DNA of 64,000 nt from Spongiibacter tropicus DSM 19543 (GTDB taxonomy: Bacteria; Pseudomonadota; Gammaproteobacteria; Pseudomonadales; Spongiibacteraceae). The DNA is taken from contig NZ_ATUS01000006.1 of the NCBI RefSeq assembly GCF_000420325.1, positions 2,501 through 66,500 on the forward strand, in the 5' to 3' direction. The translations under genes were made by a program, and so were the position numbers. Shown here one piece after another: positions 1-11,537 of this stretch. Within the stretch, counting starts at the first letter, position 1, and every line of letters starts with the position of its first letter. Under the pieces are notes generated by a model. It was not told where the DNA came from. It made no database searches and saw only the letters and a list, made by a program, of their open reading frames with translations.

Positions 1-27
1 CACGCAGCAAGTCGCGTGTGATTGAAA

Positions 28-73
28 TGCAGTTTCTTGACGATATAGCGATGGCGAGTCTGTTTGCTTATAT

Positions 74-75
<2 letters not shown>
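28..75 (+). other. 5' arm of the 23S rRNA precursor processing stem
   Basis: The 5' flank of the 23S gene is complementary to 2966-3012 just after it. Matching blocks are TGCAGTTTCTTGA, CGATGGC and TATATGG on this side, with their reverse complements downstream. Such a long-range stem loops out pre-23S rRNA for RNase III cleavage in gammaproteobacteria. Bases 1-73 are the end of the 16S-23S spacer; no tRNA gene is visible in this part. Confidence 0.75.
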
Positions 76-2965
<2,890 letters not shown>

Positions 2966-2968
<3 letters not shown>

Positions 2969-3012
2969 TATAATCAAAGGGTCTTGCCATCGTAAAGAAT
3001 CAAGAAACTGCA
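2966..3012 (+). other. 3' arm of the 23S rRNA precursor processing stem
   Basis: Reverse complement partner of 28-75: CCATATAA next to the 23S end, GCCATCG in the middle and TCAAGAAACTGCA at the far end. It would close the pre-23S stem cut by RNase III. The remaining 23S-5S spacer (3013-3137) has no tRNA gene. Confidence 0.75.
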
Positions 3013-3137
3013 ACGGATCGTTGCAACAGGCTGGAAACAGCCACTGAGAAAACAGTTATCAGCTTATTTACCGCCCTATTTGTGATTGTGAGAGCATGTC
3101 AATGCGACAGTGAGACTCGAAGCAACGCAAGCCAGTT

Positions 3138-3256
3138 TGCCTGGCGACCATAGAGACATGGAACCACCTGACCCATCCCGAACTCAGAAGTGAAACGTGT
3201 CATCGCCGATGGTAGTGTGGGGTTTCCCCATGTGAGAGTAGGTCATCGCCAGGCTT
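3138..3256 (+). rRNA. rrf: 5S ribosomal RNA
   Basis: About 118 bases, starting TGCCTGGCGACC and ending CGCCAGGC, so the terminal helix I pairs. The internal CCCATCCCGAACTCAGAAGTGAAA stretch is the conserved loop B/C region of bacterial 5S. It lies 170 bases after 23S as the last gene of the rrn operon and is followed by an intrinsic terminator. Confidence 0.97.
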
Positions 3257-3264
3257 TAATTAAA

Positions 3265-3297
3265 AACCCGAGGTTCAGTTGAGCCTCGGGTTTTTTA
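3265..3297 (+). terminator. rrn operon terminator, first copy
   Basis: Arms CCCGAGG (3267-3273) and CCTCGGG (3284-3290) with a 10-base loop, followed by six T. It starts about 10 bases after the 5S end, so it is the primary terminator of the rRNA operon. Confidence 0.9.
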
Positions 3298-3328
3298 TGG
3301 GGCTCTGGAAGTGGCTTCCGCCAGGCTT

Positions 3329-3377
3329 CTAAATAAAACACCCCGGTCAGCAATGCTGTCCGGGGTGTTTTATTTAG
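3329..3377. terminator. Long hairpin, probable bidirectional terminator
   Basis: A 49-base near-perfect palindrome. Arms CTAAATAAAACACCCCGG (3329-3346) and the reverse complement (3360-3377), extended inward by CAGC/GCTG with one mismatch, around a short loop. A/T-rich outer parts give a U tract on either strand. It lies 40 bases after the first rrn terminator and may act as a second, bidirectional stop. Confidence 0.7.
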
Positions 3378-3608
3378 GATTGCGGTTACCGTCTGTTCCG
3401 TTAAGCGGCTCGCATAGCTGCCATGTGACAAGCCATGTACCGAAGGTAAAGGGTTGGGGCGCCGATAGGCGTCGCGCAGCGATTGCGAGCACCGCTTGCA
3501 ACACAATGTAGGTCAGACGCCAAAGCGTTCGCTGCGCTCACGGGGCCTGCTCTCGCCAGGCTTTAATTAAAATGGCCAAAGCACTCCCTACGGTCGTGGG
3601 CCACACTG

Positions 3609-3640
3609 CCCCGAGGTTCATCTGAGCCTCGGGGTTTTTT
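3609..3640 (+). terminator. rrn-type terminator, second copy
   Basis: Arms CCCCGAGG (3609-3616) and CCTCGGGG (3627-3634) followed by six T. It is a diverged copy of the terminator at 3265. Confidence 0.85.
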
Positions 3641-3882
3641 ATGGGGCTCTGGAATTGGTATCCACTAGGCTCTGGCCTATGGTCATGGCCAAAGCACTAG
3701 CTGGGTTATGCGCAACCTGGGGAGAGCCGTTCGCAGAGAAGGCTATGTGAAACGATTGGGTTTTAATAGAGCGAGCATATTTGTCCCTCCTGCTAAGGGG
3801 AGATAGCTGCGGAGCGCGCAAGTTTTGTTATGATCGTTGCCTTGCGCCCCTGTGGGGCCGCTTCGCGACAAGAGGAAATGTT

Positions 3883-4854
3883 TTGGCTTCTGAGCAACTA
3901 CTATCGGTTCTCGCCGACGGCGAATTCCACTCTGGGGAGGAGTTGGGAGGTTTGCTGGGCGTTAGTCGAGCGGCAGTCTGGAAGCAGCTGCAAAAGCTGG
4001 AGGAGCTCAGTCTCTCCATCGAAGCGCAAAAGGGTAGAGGTTACCGAGTTGTTGGTGGCTTGGATCTATTGAGTCGAGAGTTGATTGCCCAGCATACAGA
4101 TCAGGCCTTGCAGGCGATACTTGAAGGGATGGATATCTTCGGTGTGCTCGACTCTACCAATTTGCAGGCGGCGAAGCGTATCGCTATGGGACCTGCTCAT
4201 CAGTATTGCTGCACGGCCGAGCAGCAAACCGCAGGGAGGGGCCGGCGTGGCAGGCAGTGGCTCAGTCCGTTTGGGCGTAGTCTTTATTGCTCCCTGGTGT
4301 GGGAGTTTAGCAATGGGGCGGCGGCGCTTGAGGGGCTAAGCCTGTGTATTGGTGTCGCGGTGGCGAACGCGTTGTCTGAGGCTGATGTTGACGGTATCTC
4401 ATTGAAATGGCCAAACGATGTATTGCTGGATGGGAAAAAACTCGGGGGTATTCTGCTGGAAATGCAGGGTGATCCGGCGGGCGTCTGCCAGGTTATTATC
4501 GGTGTTGGCCTGAATATGCAGTTGCAAGAGGTCGATTCAACGGTCGTTACTCAGCCATGGGCTGATTTGTCGGCCTACCCCATTGGTTCCGACAGAAATC
4601 GCATGTTGGCGCTGCTGTTGAATGCGCTTTTTGCGGCTTTGACGCAATACAGTCGCCAAGGCTTTTCGCCTTTCCGTGATCAGTGGCTGGCGCTTGATGC
4701 TTTTCGTGGTCAGTCAGTCAAAGTGCAGCTTGGAGAAGAGTGGCTGTTTGGTACAGAGGATGGCGTAAACCCTGATGGCGGATTGCGTTTGATTACGGAT
4801 TCGGGTGTTAGAGTTTTTCACGGTGGTGAGGTGAGCCTGAGGGAAGTCTGCTGA
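3883..4854 (+). CDS. birA: Bifunctional biotin-[acetyl-CoA-carboxylase] ligase / biotin operon repressor BirA
   Basis: About 323 residues, close to E. coli BirA (321). It activates biotin to biotinyl-AMP, attaches it to the AccB subunit of acetyl-CoA carboxylase, and in the adenylate-bound form can repress biotin genes. The N-terminal winged helix (roughly 1-65, with VSRAAVWKQLQKL) shows the regulator type. The catalytic loop GRGRRGR lies at 118-124, followed by KWPNDVLLDGKKLGGIL and a C-terminal SH3-like domain. I chose the TTG at 3883 because AGAGGAA precedes it and the protein then matches family length. The same frame opens upstream to 3781, but that extension lacks family resemblance. 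The stop overlaps the coaX start. Confidence 0.93.
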   Translation: MASEQLLSVLADGEFHSGEELGGLLGVSRAAVWKQLQKLEELSLSIEAQKGRGYRVVGGLDLLSRELIAQHTDQALQAILEGMDIFGVLDSTNLQAAKRIAMGPAHQYCCTAEQQTAGRGRRGRQWLSPFGRSLYCSLVWEFSNGAAALEGLSLCIGVAVANALSEADVDGISLKWPNDVLLDGKKLGGILLEMQGDPAGVCQVIIGVGLNMQLQEVDSTVVTQPWADLSAYPIGSDRNRMLALLLNALFAALTQYSRQGFSPFRDQWLALDAFRGQSVKVQLGEEWLFGTEDGVNPDGGLRLITDSGVRVFHGGEVSLREVC

Positions 4855-5603
4855 TGGCTGGCGGTGTGTTGGAGTTTGATGTCGGTAATACGGCCTTGAA
4901 GTGGCGTCTTTGCCATCGGCATGGTTTTGAGCGCGGTCGCTTGCCTTGCGATGAAGGTCGTGTGGCGGCATTGCTTGAAGGCCTGCGCCCAGATGTTCTC
5001 CATATTTCCTCTGTCGCGAGTGACGATGCTAATGCGATGCTGCGTCGATGCGCGGATAAAGCCGCAGTCGCCTGCCGATTTGCGCAGGTTTCCGCCAGCT
5101 GTGGTGGTATCACTAATGCATACGACGATCCTTTGACTCTTGGAGTGGACCGCTGGCTGGCAATGATCGCAGCGAAGCGTCGTGTTTCTGGAGATCTTGT
5201 GATTGCAGATATTGGCACAGCGCTAACTATCGATGTGCTGGCCGCGGACGGTGTTCATCAGGGGGGATACATTCTTCCTGGGCGTCGTTTGATGCGAGAA
5301 TCCTTGCTGGGCGGTACTGGTCGTATACAGTTTGATGAGATCCGCGAGCCGAGTATCGATTTGGGTAATAACACGGCGTCATGCGTAGAGAATGCCTCAT
5401 GGCTTGCTGCCGTTTCTGTCATTAGTGACGTAGCTCGGCGAATCCAGCAGGCTGATCGCCAGGTTTCTGTTGTGGTTACCGGGGGGGATGCTAAAGCTGC
5501 GCTGCAGGTTGCGGGTGTTGATGGCGGCTCATGGGTTTATGTTGAAGATTTGGTGCTGGATGGTTTGTCGCTGGTTTTGGGGCGTGAGGGCTTAAATTCA
5601 TGA
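4854..5603 (+). CDS. coaX: Type III pantothenate kinase CoaX
   Basis: 249 residues. It phosphorylates pantothenate, the first step of coenzyme A synthesis, in the cytosol. Type III enzymes use the ASKHA fold: the N-terminal phosphate loop DVGNTALKW, the mid-protein GVDRW substrate-site motif and the ADIGTALTID motif are all present. The ATG overlaps the birA TGA, and its own stop overlaps the next gene by four bases, so birA, coaX and the SPOR gene are one operon. This order is common in Pseudomonas relatives. No other pantothenate kinase type is seen in the window. Confidence 0.95.
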   Translation: MAGGVLEFDVGNTALKWRLCHRHGFERGRLPCDEGRVAALLEGLRPDVLHISSVASDDANAMLRRCADKAAVACRFAQVSASCGGITNAYDDPLTLGVDRWLAMIAAKRRVSGDLVIADIGTALTIDVLAADGVHQGGYILPGRRLMRESLLGGTGRIQFDEIREPSIDLGNNTASCVENASWLAAVSVISDVARRIQQADRQVSVVVTGGDAKAALQVAGVDGGSWVYVEDLVLDGLSLVLGREGLNS

Positions 5604-6319
5604 GGGTGTTGCTCCTTGCGTTACTCGTCATCAACCTGGCGGTTTATCTTTGGGGGCAGTCGGGAGAGGGATATAGCTCGTTGAGTGATCAGGGGCGACC
5701 CGCAGGTGGGGGCAGGGGAAATCTTACGCTCTTATCTGAGATGGGCTCTGATGCCGTAGCTCCCGCCGATGGTTTGGCGCTTACTGACGATGAGGCGGCA
5801 GTCGACGAGCTTGAGGCAGGTGGCGGGGCGGTGTTGGCCGATGAGGTCTGCTGGGTGTTAGGGCCGTTTGATAATGAAGAGGCGGTTGAGATTACTGATG
5901 AGCGGCTTGCTGTTTCGTGGATGCGTGAGCGCTATGAAAGGGATGTCGACTATTGGGTGCTGCTGGGGCCCTACGGCGGGCAGGCGCCGGCGTCGAGCAT
6001 GCTGCAGGAACTGAAAAAACAACGGATAGATAGCTACCTGATTCGTCGCGGGGAGATGGAGAATGCAATTTCTCTGGGTGTATTCAGTGACGAATCCCGC
6101 GCGGAGCGACACGCATCGACGATGCGTTCAAGGGGCTATGCTGTAGAGGTCCGGCGTGTTGCTGATGAGGCAATACGGCTGTGGTTGGTGTATCGGGGCG
6201 CAGATCAAGGAGGCGATTTCGATGCATCGATGGCATTTATGGAAAGCAATAAAAGCAATAGTGCTGAGCTATCGAAAAAAAGCTGTGAGTTGATTGCGTC
6301 TTACCAAGAGTTCGACTAG
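5600..6319 (+). CDS. SPOR-domain membrane protein
   Basis: 239 residues. An N-terminal hydrophobic segment (about 2-20) is a likely membrane anchor. A low-complexity Gly/Ala/Asp linker follows, then a C-terminal region (about 150-225, with ENAISLGVFSDESRA) that resembles SPOR repeats. SPOR domains bind denuded glycan strands of septal peptidoglycan, so a periplasmic role in division or the cell wall is possible. It overlaps coaX by four bases. A SPOR gene after birA-coaX is a known arrangement in Pseudomonas-like genomes. The exact function is unknown, and the SPOR call rests on weak similarity plus context. Confidence 0.75.
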   Translation: MRVLLLALLVINLAVYLWGQSGEGYSSLSDQGRPAGGGRGNLTLLSEMGSDAVAPADGLALTDDEAAVDELEAGGGAVLADEVCWVLGPFDNEEAVEITDERLAVSWMRERYERDVDYWVLLGPYGGQAPASSMLQELKKQRIDSYLIRRGEMENAISLGVFSDESRAERHASTMRSRGYAVEVRRVADEAIRLWLVYRGADQGGDFDASMAFMESNKSNSAELSKKSCELIASYQEFD

Positions 6320-6322
6320 AAT
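6294..6322 (+). promoter_or_regulatory. Sigma-70-type promoter for the tRNA-Thr(UGU) gene
   Basis: TTGCGT (6294-6299), 17-base spacer, TAGAAT (6317-6322), then a GC-rich discriminator (GCCGCCC) typical of stringently controlled stable-RNA promoters. It lies over the end of the SPOR gene, whose TAG stop is inside the -10 box, about 35 bases before the tRNA. Confidence 0.65.
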
Positions 6323-6356
6323 GCCGCCCTCGTTCGAAAGCGACGTGTAAAGATGT

Positions 6357-6432
6357 GCTGGCGTAGCTCAGTTGGTAGAGCAGCTGACTTGTAATCAGCC
6401 GGTCGGGGGTTCGACTCCTCTCGCCAGCTCCA
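6357..6432 (+). tRNA. tRNA-Thr (UGU)
   Basis: 76 bases with encoded CCA. Acceptor GCTGGCG pairs with CGCCAGC. Anticodon loop CTTGTAA gives TGT, reading ACA. The T arm GGGGGTTCGACTCCTC is intact. First of four tRNA genes before tuf. Confidence 0.96.
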
Positions 6433-6477
6433 CTCTTTTCATGTAATGGCATTGTTAATTCGCTTTGCAACAATATG

Positions 6478-6506
6478 TTGACAAGGTATTGCCATATAAG
6501 CAGAAT
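6478..6506 (+). promoter_or_regulatory. Sigma-70-type promoter before tRNA-Tyr
   Basis: Perfect TTGACA (6478-6483), 17-base spacer and CAGAAT (6501-6506), ending 15 bases before tRNA-Tyr. It could drive the Tyr-Gly-Thr-tuf part of the cluster independently of the first tRNA. Confidence 0.6.
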
Positions 6507-6521
6507 GTTGCGCTCTTTCGA

Positions 6522-6605
6522 GGTGGGGTTCCCGAGTGGCCAAAGGGATCAGACTGTAAATCTGACGCGCAAGCTTCGGTGGTTCGAATCCACCCCCCAC
6601 CACCA
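6522..6605 (+). tRNA. tRNA-Tyr (GUA)
   Basis: 84 bases with a long variable arm, as expected for tRNA-Tyr, and encoded CCA. Acceptor GGTGGGG pairs with CCCCACC. Anticodon loop CTGTAAA gives GTA. Confidence 0.96.
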
Positions 6606-6638
6606 TTATTGCTAGATGTACCAGCAGAACGCGATTCA

Positions 6639-6712
<74 letters not shown>

Positions 6713-6747
6713 GTTTGCGTTGGGCTGAAGCATTACGATTACGCGGT

Positions 6748-6823
<76 letters not shown>

Positions 6824-6904
6824 CTTTTTTGGCGACAAAAGCCCTGGGTGGTTTTTGTCTTTTTGTAGTGACTTGACGAAAAGGTCCGCTAGGAGACTGT
6901 CGCA

Positions 6905-8128
6905 ATGGCAAAGGAAAAGTTTGAACGTAGTAAGCCCCACGTCAACGTGGGCACCATCGGTCACGTTGACCATGGTAAAACCACTCTGACCGCAGCACTG
7001 ACTCGTGTCTGTGCAGAAGTTTTCGGCGGCCAGGCTGTTGCCTTTGACGGCATCGATAACGCCCCCGAAGAGCGTGAGCGCGGTATCACTATCGCCACTT
7101 CTCACGTTGAATACGATTCAGACATCCGTCACTACGCTCACGTAGACTGCCCCGGACACGCTGACTACGTTAAAAACATGATCACTGGTGCAGCCCAGAT
7201 GGACGGCGCGATCCTGGTATGTGGTGCCACCGACGGCCCGATGCCCCAGACGCGTGAGCACATCCTGCTGTCTCGTCAGGTAGGCGTACCTTACATCGTG
7301 GTATTCCTGAACAAGGCTGACCTGCTGGCTGAAGACTGCGGCGGCGTAGGCACCGAAGAATACAACGAAATGCTCGAGCTGGTTGAAATGGAAATCCGTG
7401 AGCTGCTCGACACTTACGAATTCCCCGGCGACGACACGCCGATCATCGCAGGTTCTGCGCTGATGGCTCTGAACGGCGAGGACGACAACGAGCTGGGTAC
7501 TACTGCTGTATCTAAGCTGGTTAAAGCACTGGACGAGTACATTCCTGAGCCAGAGCGCGCTATCGATCAGCCCTTCCTGATGCCGATCGAAGACGTATTC
7601 TCTATCTCCGGTCGCGGTACTGTAGTAACCGGTCGTATCGAGCGCGGTATCCTGAAAACTGGCGACGAAATCGAAATCGTTGGTATCCACGACACCACCA
7701 AAACCACCTGTACCGGTGTTGAAATGTTCCGCAAGCTGCTGGATGAAGGCCGTGCTGGTGAGAACGTCGGTGTCCTCCTGCGTGGTACCAAGCGTGACGA
7801 AGTAGAGCGTGGTCAAGTCCTGGCTAAGCCGGGTTCTATCACTCCTCACACTCGTTTCGAAGCTGAGGTCTACGTACTGTCTAAAGAAGAAGGTGGTCGT
7901 CACACGCCGTTCTTCAAAGGCTACCGTCCGCAGTTCTACTTCCGTACCACTGACGTAACCGGTGCGTGTGAGCTGCCTGAAGGTACCGAAATGGTAATGC
8001 CTGGCGACAACATCAAGATGGACGTAACACTGATTGCGCCGATCGCGATGGAAGAAGGTCTGCGTTTTGCAATCCGTGAAGGTGGCCGTACTGTCGGCGC
8101 CGGCGTGGTTGCAAAAATCGTAGAGTAA
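6905..8128 (+). CDS. tuf: Translation elongation factor Tu
   Basis: 407 residues. This GTPase delivers aminoacyl-tRNA to the ribosomal A site. GTP-binding motifs are intact: GHVDHGKT at 19-26, then DCPGH and NKAD, followed by domains 2 and 3 ending VVAKIVE. It is longer than the roughly 395 residues of E. coli EF-Tu, mainly through an insertion after NKAD ([12 protein letters not shown] region) and one near [12 protein letters not shown] associate this form with marine gammaproteobacteria. AGGAG precedes the ATG. Context is hybrid: the upstream tRNAs are typical of tufB and the downstream rpsJ is typical of tufA. Only one tuf lies in the window. Confidence 0.98.
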   Translation: MAKEKFERSKPHVNVGTIGHVDHGKTTLTAALTRVCAEVFGGQAVAFDGIDNAPEERERGITIATSHVEYDSDIRHYAHVDCPGHADYVKNMITGAAQMDGAILVCGATDGPMPQTREHILLSRQVGVPYIVVFLNKADLLAEDCGGVGTEEYNEMLELVEMEIRELLDTYEFPGDDTPIIAGSALMALNGEDDNELGTTAVSKLVKALDEYIPEPERAIDQPFLMPIEDVFSISGRGTVVTGRIERGILKTGDEIEIVGIHDTTKTTCTGVEMFRKLLDEGRAGENVGVLLRGTKRDEVERGQVLAKPGSITPHTRFEAEVYVLSKEEGGRHTPFFKGYRPQFYFRTTDVTGACELPEGTEMVMPGDNIKMDVTLIAPIAMEEGLRFAIREGGRTVGAGVVAKIVE

Positions 8129-8163
8129 TGCCTTGGCGGCCTGGTGGTCGCTGAGTGATGGAG

Positions 8164-8188
8164 GGGAGGCTTCGGTCTCCCTTTCTTG
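8164..8188 (+). terminator. Terminator after tuf
   Basis: Seven-base-pair stem GGGAGGC/GTCTCCC (one G-U pair) closed by a TTCG tetraloop, followed by TTTCTT. It would separate tuf transcription from the S10 operon. Confidence 0.7.
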
Positions 8189-8259
8189 GTAACAATGGGT
8201 GCGATAGGCACCCTATGGTGTGGCGGCGATGCAGTTTTTGGCTTTAAGCCAAATATCTG

Positions 8260-8288
8260 TTGACAGACTATGTTTTGGTCATTAATAT
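8260..8288 (+). promoter_or_regulatory. S10 operon promoter
   Basis: Perfect TTGACA (8260-8265), 17-base spacer and TAATAT (8283-8288), about 80 bases before the rpsJ start. A strong sigma-70 promoter placed right for the S10-spc-alpha cluster. The leader is short compared with the L4-regulated E. coli S10 leader. Confidence 0.8.
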
Positions 8289-8368
8289 GCCGCTTCTTTT
8301 TTCGGGTTGTCTCGGCCGGTTGGCGCCGATAGTGGCTCGAAGCTATTTCGGGATGGGAGTTTGATCAG

Positions 8369-8680
8369 GTGCAAAATCAACGGATTCGCATTCGTTTAAA
8401 AGCTTTTGATCACCGCCTTATCGATGCATCTACGCAAGAGATTGTAGATACCGCTAAGCGTACTGGCGCGCAGGTTCGGGGACCGATTCCTCTGCCTACT
8501 CGCAAAGAGCGCTACACGGTTCTGGTCTCTCCGCATGTGAACAAGGATGCGCGTGATCAGTATGAGATCCGCACCCATAAGCGCATGCTGGATATCGTTG
8601 AGCCTACAGAAAAAACTGTAGACGCATTGATGAAGCTAGATTTGGCGGCTGGTGTAGAAGTTCAAATTAGCCTTGGCTAA
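8369..8680 (+). CDS. rpsJ: 30S ribosomal protein S10 (uS10)
   Basis: 103 residues, full length. It is part of the 30S head and, as NusE, also takes part in transcription antitermination. The long loop region [23 protein letters not shown]... is conserved. Translation starts at GTG, preceded by GGGAG. First gene of the S10 operon, directly after its promoter. An adjacent fusA-tuf pair, as in most relatives, is only half present: there is tuf but no fusA. Confidence 0.98.
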   Translation: MQNQRIRIRLKAFDHRLIDASTQEIVDTAKRTGAQVRGPIPLPTRKERYTVLVSPHVNKDARDQYEIRTHKRMLDIVEPTEKTVDALMKLDLAAGVEVQISLG

Positions 8681-8794
8681 TTCATTTAAAAGCTGAATTT
8701 TTTCAGACCCGCTCAGGGGCTGGCCCTGGGTTGTGTAACGCGTGAGAGCGCGGCCGTAGAGGGTTAAGCCCCGTACACTGAGAGGTTGGAGCAA

Positions 8795-9439
8795 ATGACT
8801 ATTGGTTTGGTCGGTCGTAAAAGCGGCATGACTCGCGTTTTTACTGACGACGGCGTATCTATTCCGGTAACTGTGATTGAGGTTGAGCCCAATCGCGTTA
8901 CTCGTGTCAAAGCAGACGATGCTGACGGCTATCGCGCTATTCAAGTAACGGCCGGTGCTCGCAAGACATCGCGCATTTCCAAGGCTGAAGCCGGGCACTT
9001 CGCGAAAGTGGGTGTTGAGGCGGGTCGTGGCCTGTGGGAATTCCGTCTGGAAGATGGCGAAGATGCTCCCGAAGTGGGTGCTGAGCTGACTGTTGCAGCA
9101 TTCGAAGCTGGTCAGAAAGTTGACGTTACTGGTCAGTCCAAAGGTAAGGGCTTCCAGGGTGGCGTTAAGCGTTGGAATTTCCGTACCCAGGACGCTACTC
9201 ACGGTAACTCGCTGTCGCATCGCGCGCCGGGTTCTATCGGTCAGTGTCAAACTCCGGGTCGTGTCTTCAAGGGCAAGAAAATGGCCGGTCACATGGGCGC
9301 AGAGCGCGTGACTGTGCAGACGCTGGAAATCGTTCGCGTTGATGCCGATCGCAACCTGATTTTGATCAAAGGTGCGGTTCCCGGTGCGCCAGGCGGTGAT
9401 GTATTCGTACGTCCCGCTGTTAAAGCAAAAAAATCCTAG
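8795..9439 (+). CDS. rplC: 50S ribosomal protein L3 (uL3)
   Basis: 214 residues. An early assembly protein whose extension reaches toward the peptidyl-transferase centre; the extension motif [18 protein letters not shown] is present. The ATG at 8795 ([14 protein letters not shown]) has GGAG just upstream and matches family starts better than the in-frame alternative nine bases earlier. Second gene of the S10 operon. Confidence 0.98.
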   Translation: MTIGLVGRKSGMTRVFTDDGVSIPVTVIEVEPNRVTRVKADDADGYRAIQVTAGARKTSRISKAEAGHFAKVGVEAGRGLWEFRLEDGEDAPEVGAELTVAAFEAGQKVDVTGQSKGKGFQGGVKRWNFRTQDATHGNSLSHRAPGSIGQCQTPGRVFKGKKMAGHMGAERVTVQTLEIVRVDADRNLILIKGAVPGAPGGDVFVRPAVKAKKS

Positions 9440-9450
9440 GGGGCTAAGCA

Positions 9451-10071
9451 GTGGAATTGAATATTGCGAAACCCGGTAACGGTGCAGCGGCTGGAACTAT
9501 CCAGGTTTCCGATGTGGCCTTTGCTCGTGAGTTTAATGAAGACCTGGTTCATCAGGTTGTAACCGCTTATCTGGCTGGTGCTCGTCAGGGCACTCGTGCT
9601 CAGAAGACTCGCTCAGAAGTGAGCGGCGGCGGCAAGAAGCCTTGGCGTCAAAAGGGTACGGGTCGTGCCCGTGCAGGTACTATTCGCAGCCCTATCTGGC
9701 GTAGCGGTGGTGTTACTTTTGCTGCGAAGCCGCAGGACTACACCCAGAAAGTTAACCGTAAGATGTATCGTGCGGCGCTGCGCTCAATTCTGTCTGAGCT
9801 GGCTCGCCAAGAGCGCTTGGTGGTGGTTGAAGAGCTGGCTCTCGAAGCCCCGAAGACTAAGCTGTTGGTGAAGTCGCTGGGTGAGCTGGGTCTGACTGGT
9901 GCGCTGATTGTGACCGAGGAAGTGACCGGCAATCTGTATCTGGCAGCTCGTAACCTGCACGATGTTGATGTGCGCGATGTGAGTGGTGTCGATCCAGTTA
10001 GTCTGATTGGTTATGAGAAAGTGCTGATCACCGTTGCTGCACTGAAAAAATTTGAGGAGTTGCTGGGATGA
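9451..10071 (+). CDS. rplD: 50S ribosomal protein L4 (uL4)
   Basis: 206 residues, GTG start after GGGGG. It lines the peptide exit tunnel through its extended loop ([18 protein letters not shown]). In E. coli it represses its own operon by binding the S10 leader. Whether that holds here is unclear because the leader is short. It overlaps rplW by four bases, implying translational coupling. Confidence 0.98.
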   Translation: MELNIAKPGNGAAAGTIQVSDVAFAREFNEDLVHQVVTAYLAGARQGTRAQKTRSEVSGGGKKPWRQKGTGRARAGTIRSPIWRSGGVTFAAKPQDYTQKVNRKMYRAALRSILSELARQERLVVVEELALEAPKTKLLVKSLGELGLTGALIVTEEVTGNLYLAARNLHDVDVRDVSGVDPVSLIGYEKVLITVAALKKFEELLG

Positions 10072-10364
10072 ATCAAGAGCGCATCTACAAGGTACTGCTC
10101 GGCCCTCACGTCTCTGAAAAAAGTGCAATGAGTGCCGAAGCTGGCAATCAAGTGGTGTTCAAAGTTTTGCCGACGGCTACCAAGCTTGAAATCAAGCATG
10201 CCGTAGAAAAACTGTTCAAGGTGGAAGTGGTTGACGTTCGCACCGTGAATATGAAAGGCAAAGTGAAGCGCAATCGCTTTGGTTTGAGCAAAAAGCCGAA
10301 TTGGAAGAAGGCTTATGTAAGCCTGGTGCAAGGTCAGGAAATCGACTTTGCAGTCGCTGAATAA
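10068..10364 (+). CDS. rplW: 50S ribosomal protein L23 (uL23)
   Basis: 98 residues. It sits at the tunnel exit and is the docking site for trigger factor and SRP. The conserved core ([10 protein letters not shown], and [11 protein letters not shown] near 60-70) is present. The ATG overlaps the rplD stop, and rplB follows after 17 bases. Confidence 0.98.
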   Translation: MNQERIYKVLLGPHVSEKSAMSAEAGNQVVFKVLPTATKLEIKHAVEKLFKVEVVDVRTVNMKGKVKRNRFGLSKKPNWKKAYVSLVQGQEIDFAVAE

Positions 10365-10381
10365 GTCTGGAGCTGAGTCAA

Positions 10382-11206
10382 ATGGCAATTGTTAAAAGTA
10401 AACCGACTTCTCCTGGCCGCCGCTTCGTTGTTCGCGTAGTTAACGCGGAGCTGCACAAGGGTGCACCTCACAAGGCGTTGGTAGAGAGTCAGTCGCGTAA
10501 CGGCGGTCGTAACAACAAAGGCCGTATTACTACGCGCCACGTTGGTGGTGGTCACAAGCAGCACTACCGCCTGATCGATTTCAAGCGCAACAAAGACGGT
10601 ATTCCCGCTGTTGTTGAGCGCCTGGAATACGATCCGAACCGTACTGCGTTTATTGCATTGCTGAAATATGCCGACGGTGAGCGTCGTTACATCATCGCTC
10701 CCAAAGGTGTATCTGCTGGTGATGAGCTGTTCTCTGGTGAAGCGGCGCCGATTAAGGCGGGTAATACCCTGCCGCTGCGCAACATTCCAGTGGGTAGCAC
10801 GATTCACTGCATCGAAATGAAGCCAGGTAAAGGCGCGCAGATCGCGCGTAGTGCCGGCGCTTCTGTGCAGTTGGTCGCTCGTGAAGGCCAATATGCCACT
10901 GTGCGCCTGCGCAGCGGCGAAATGCGCAAGATTCTGGCTGAGTGCCGCGCCACGTTGGGCGAGGTATCTAACAGCGAGCACAGCCTGCGCAAGTTGGGTA
11001 AAGCCGGTGCGGCGCGTTGGCGCGGCGTTCGTCCCACCGTTCGCGGTGTTGCGATGAACCCCGTTGATCACCCACACGGTGGTGGTGAAGGTCGTACCTC
11101 TGGTGGTCGTCATCCTGTTACACCTTGGGGTGTGCCGACCAAAGGGTATAAGACCCGTAAAAATAAGCGTACAGATAAGCTGATTGTGCGTGATCGCAGA
11201 AAGTAA
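10382..11206 (+). CDS. rplB: 50S ribosomal protein L2 (uL2)
   Basis: 274 residues. Needed for subunit joining and peptidyl-transferase function. The conserved C-terminal loop [14 protein letters not shown] contains the functionally important histidine. An N-terminal OB-like and a central SH3-like domain are expected. RBS GGAG lies upstream. Confidence 0.98.
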   Translation: MAIVKSKPTSPGRRFVVRVVNAELHKGAPHKALVESQSRNGGRNNKGRITTRHVGGGHKQHYRLIDFKRNKDGIPAVVERLEYDPNRTAFIALLKYADGERRYIIAPKGVSAGDELFSGEAAPIKAGNTLPLRNIPVGSTIHCIEMKPGKGAQIARSAGASVQLVAREGQYATVRLRSGEMRKILAECRATLGEVSNSEHSLRKLGKAGAARWRGVRPTVRGVAMNPVDHPHGGGEGRTSGGRHPVTPWGVPTKGYKTRKNKRTDKLIVRDRRK

Positions 11207-11236
11207 ACGCGCAATCAGAGTAAAGAGGATTAGCTT

Positions 11237-11512
11237 GTGCCACGTTCATTGAAAAAAGGACCGTTCATCGACCTTCATCTTTTGAAGAAGGTGGAAGTAG
11301 CGGTTGAGAAAAACGATCGTCGTCCGATCAAAACCTGGTCGCGTCGTTCCATGATTCTCCCCGAGATGGTCGGCCTGACCATCGCGGTACACAACGGTCG
11401 TCAGCATGTTCCGGTTATGGTTACCGAGGACATGGTTGGGCACAAATTGGGTGAATTCGCCGCTACCCGGACTTACAAGGGTCATGTGGCTGATAAAAAG
11501 GCCAAGCGTTAA
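11237..11512 (+). CDS. rpsS: 30S ribosomal protein S19 (uS19)
   Basis: 91 residues, GTG start with AGAGGA upstream. Head protein of the 30S subunit that contacts S13 and bridges to 50S. The start [11 protein letters not shown] and the GHKLGEFA(x)TR motif are typical. Confidence 0.98.
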   Translation: MPRSLKKGPFIDLHLLKKVEVAVEKNDRRPIKTWSRRSMILPEMVGLTIAVHNGRQHVPVMVTEDMVGHKLGEFAATRTYKGHVADKKAKR

Positions 11513-11537
11513 GCTTGCGCTGGGAGAGGCATAGACG

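Larger units (their letters stand above)
3249..3675 (+). repeat. Imperfect duplication of the rrn operon tail
   Basis: Two copies of one module: 5S-end sequence CGCCAGGCTTTAATTAAAA, then a CCGAGGTTCA..TGAGCCTCGG terminator, then TTTTTTATGGGGCTCTGGAA. Copy 1 spans about 3249-3320 and copy 2 about 3556-3665. Copy 2 has roughly 35 extra bases between the 5S-like end and the terminator. ATGGCCAAAGCACT also occurs twice (near 3572 and 3685). This looks like decayed tandem duplication of the operon end. The stretch 3378-3882 holds no supported gene apart from these repeats. Confidence 0.65.

Noticed and set aside
3243-3680. Repeat-rich region considered as a CRISPR array or insertion sequence
   Set aside because: Only two imperfect copies of unequal spacing, no transposase frame and no regular spacers; the repeats are rRNA operon ends and terminators.
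3829-3834. TATGAT as the birA -10 box
   Set aside because: No acceptable -35 sequence lies 16-18 bases upstream; not strong enough to list.
7118-7903. Long minus-strand open frame of 261 codons opposite tuf
   Set aside because: It is a shadow of the strongly codon-biased tuf gene, with no RBS and no family resemblance. Similar shadows occur opposite rplB, uvrA and the glycosyltransferase genes.
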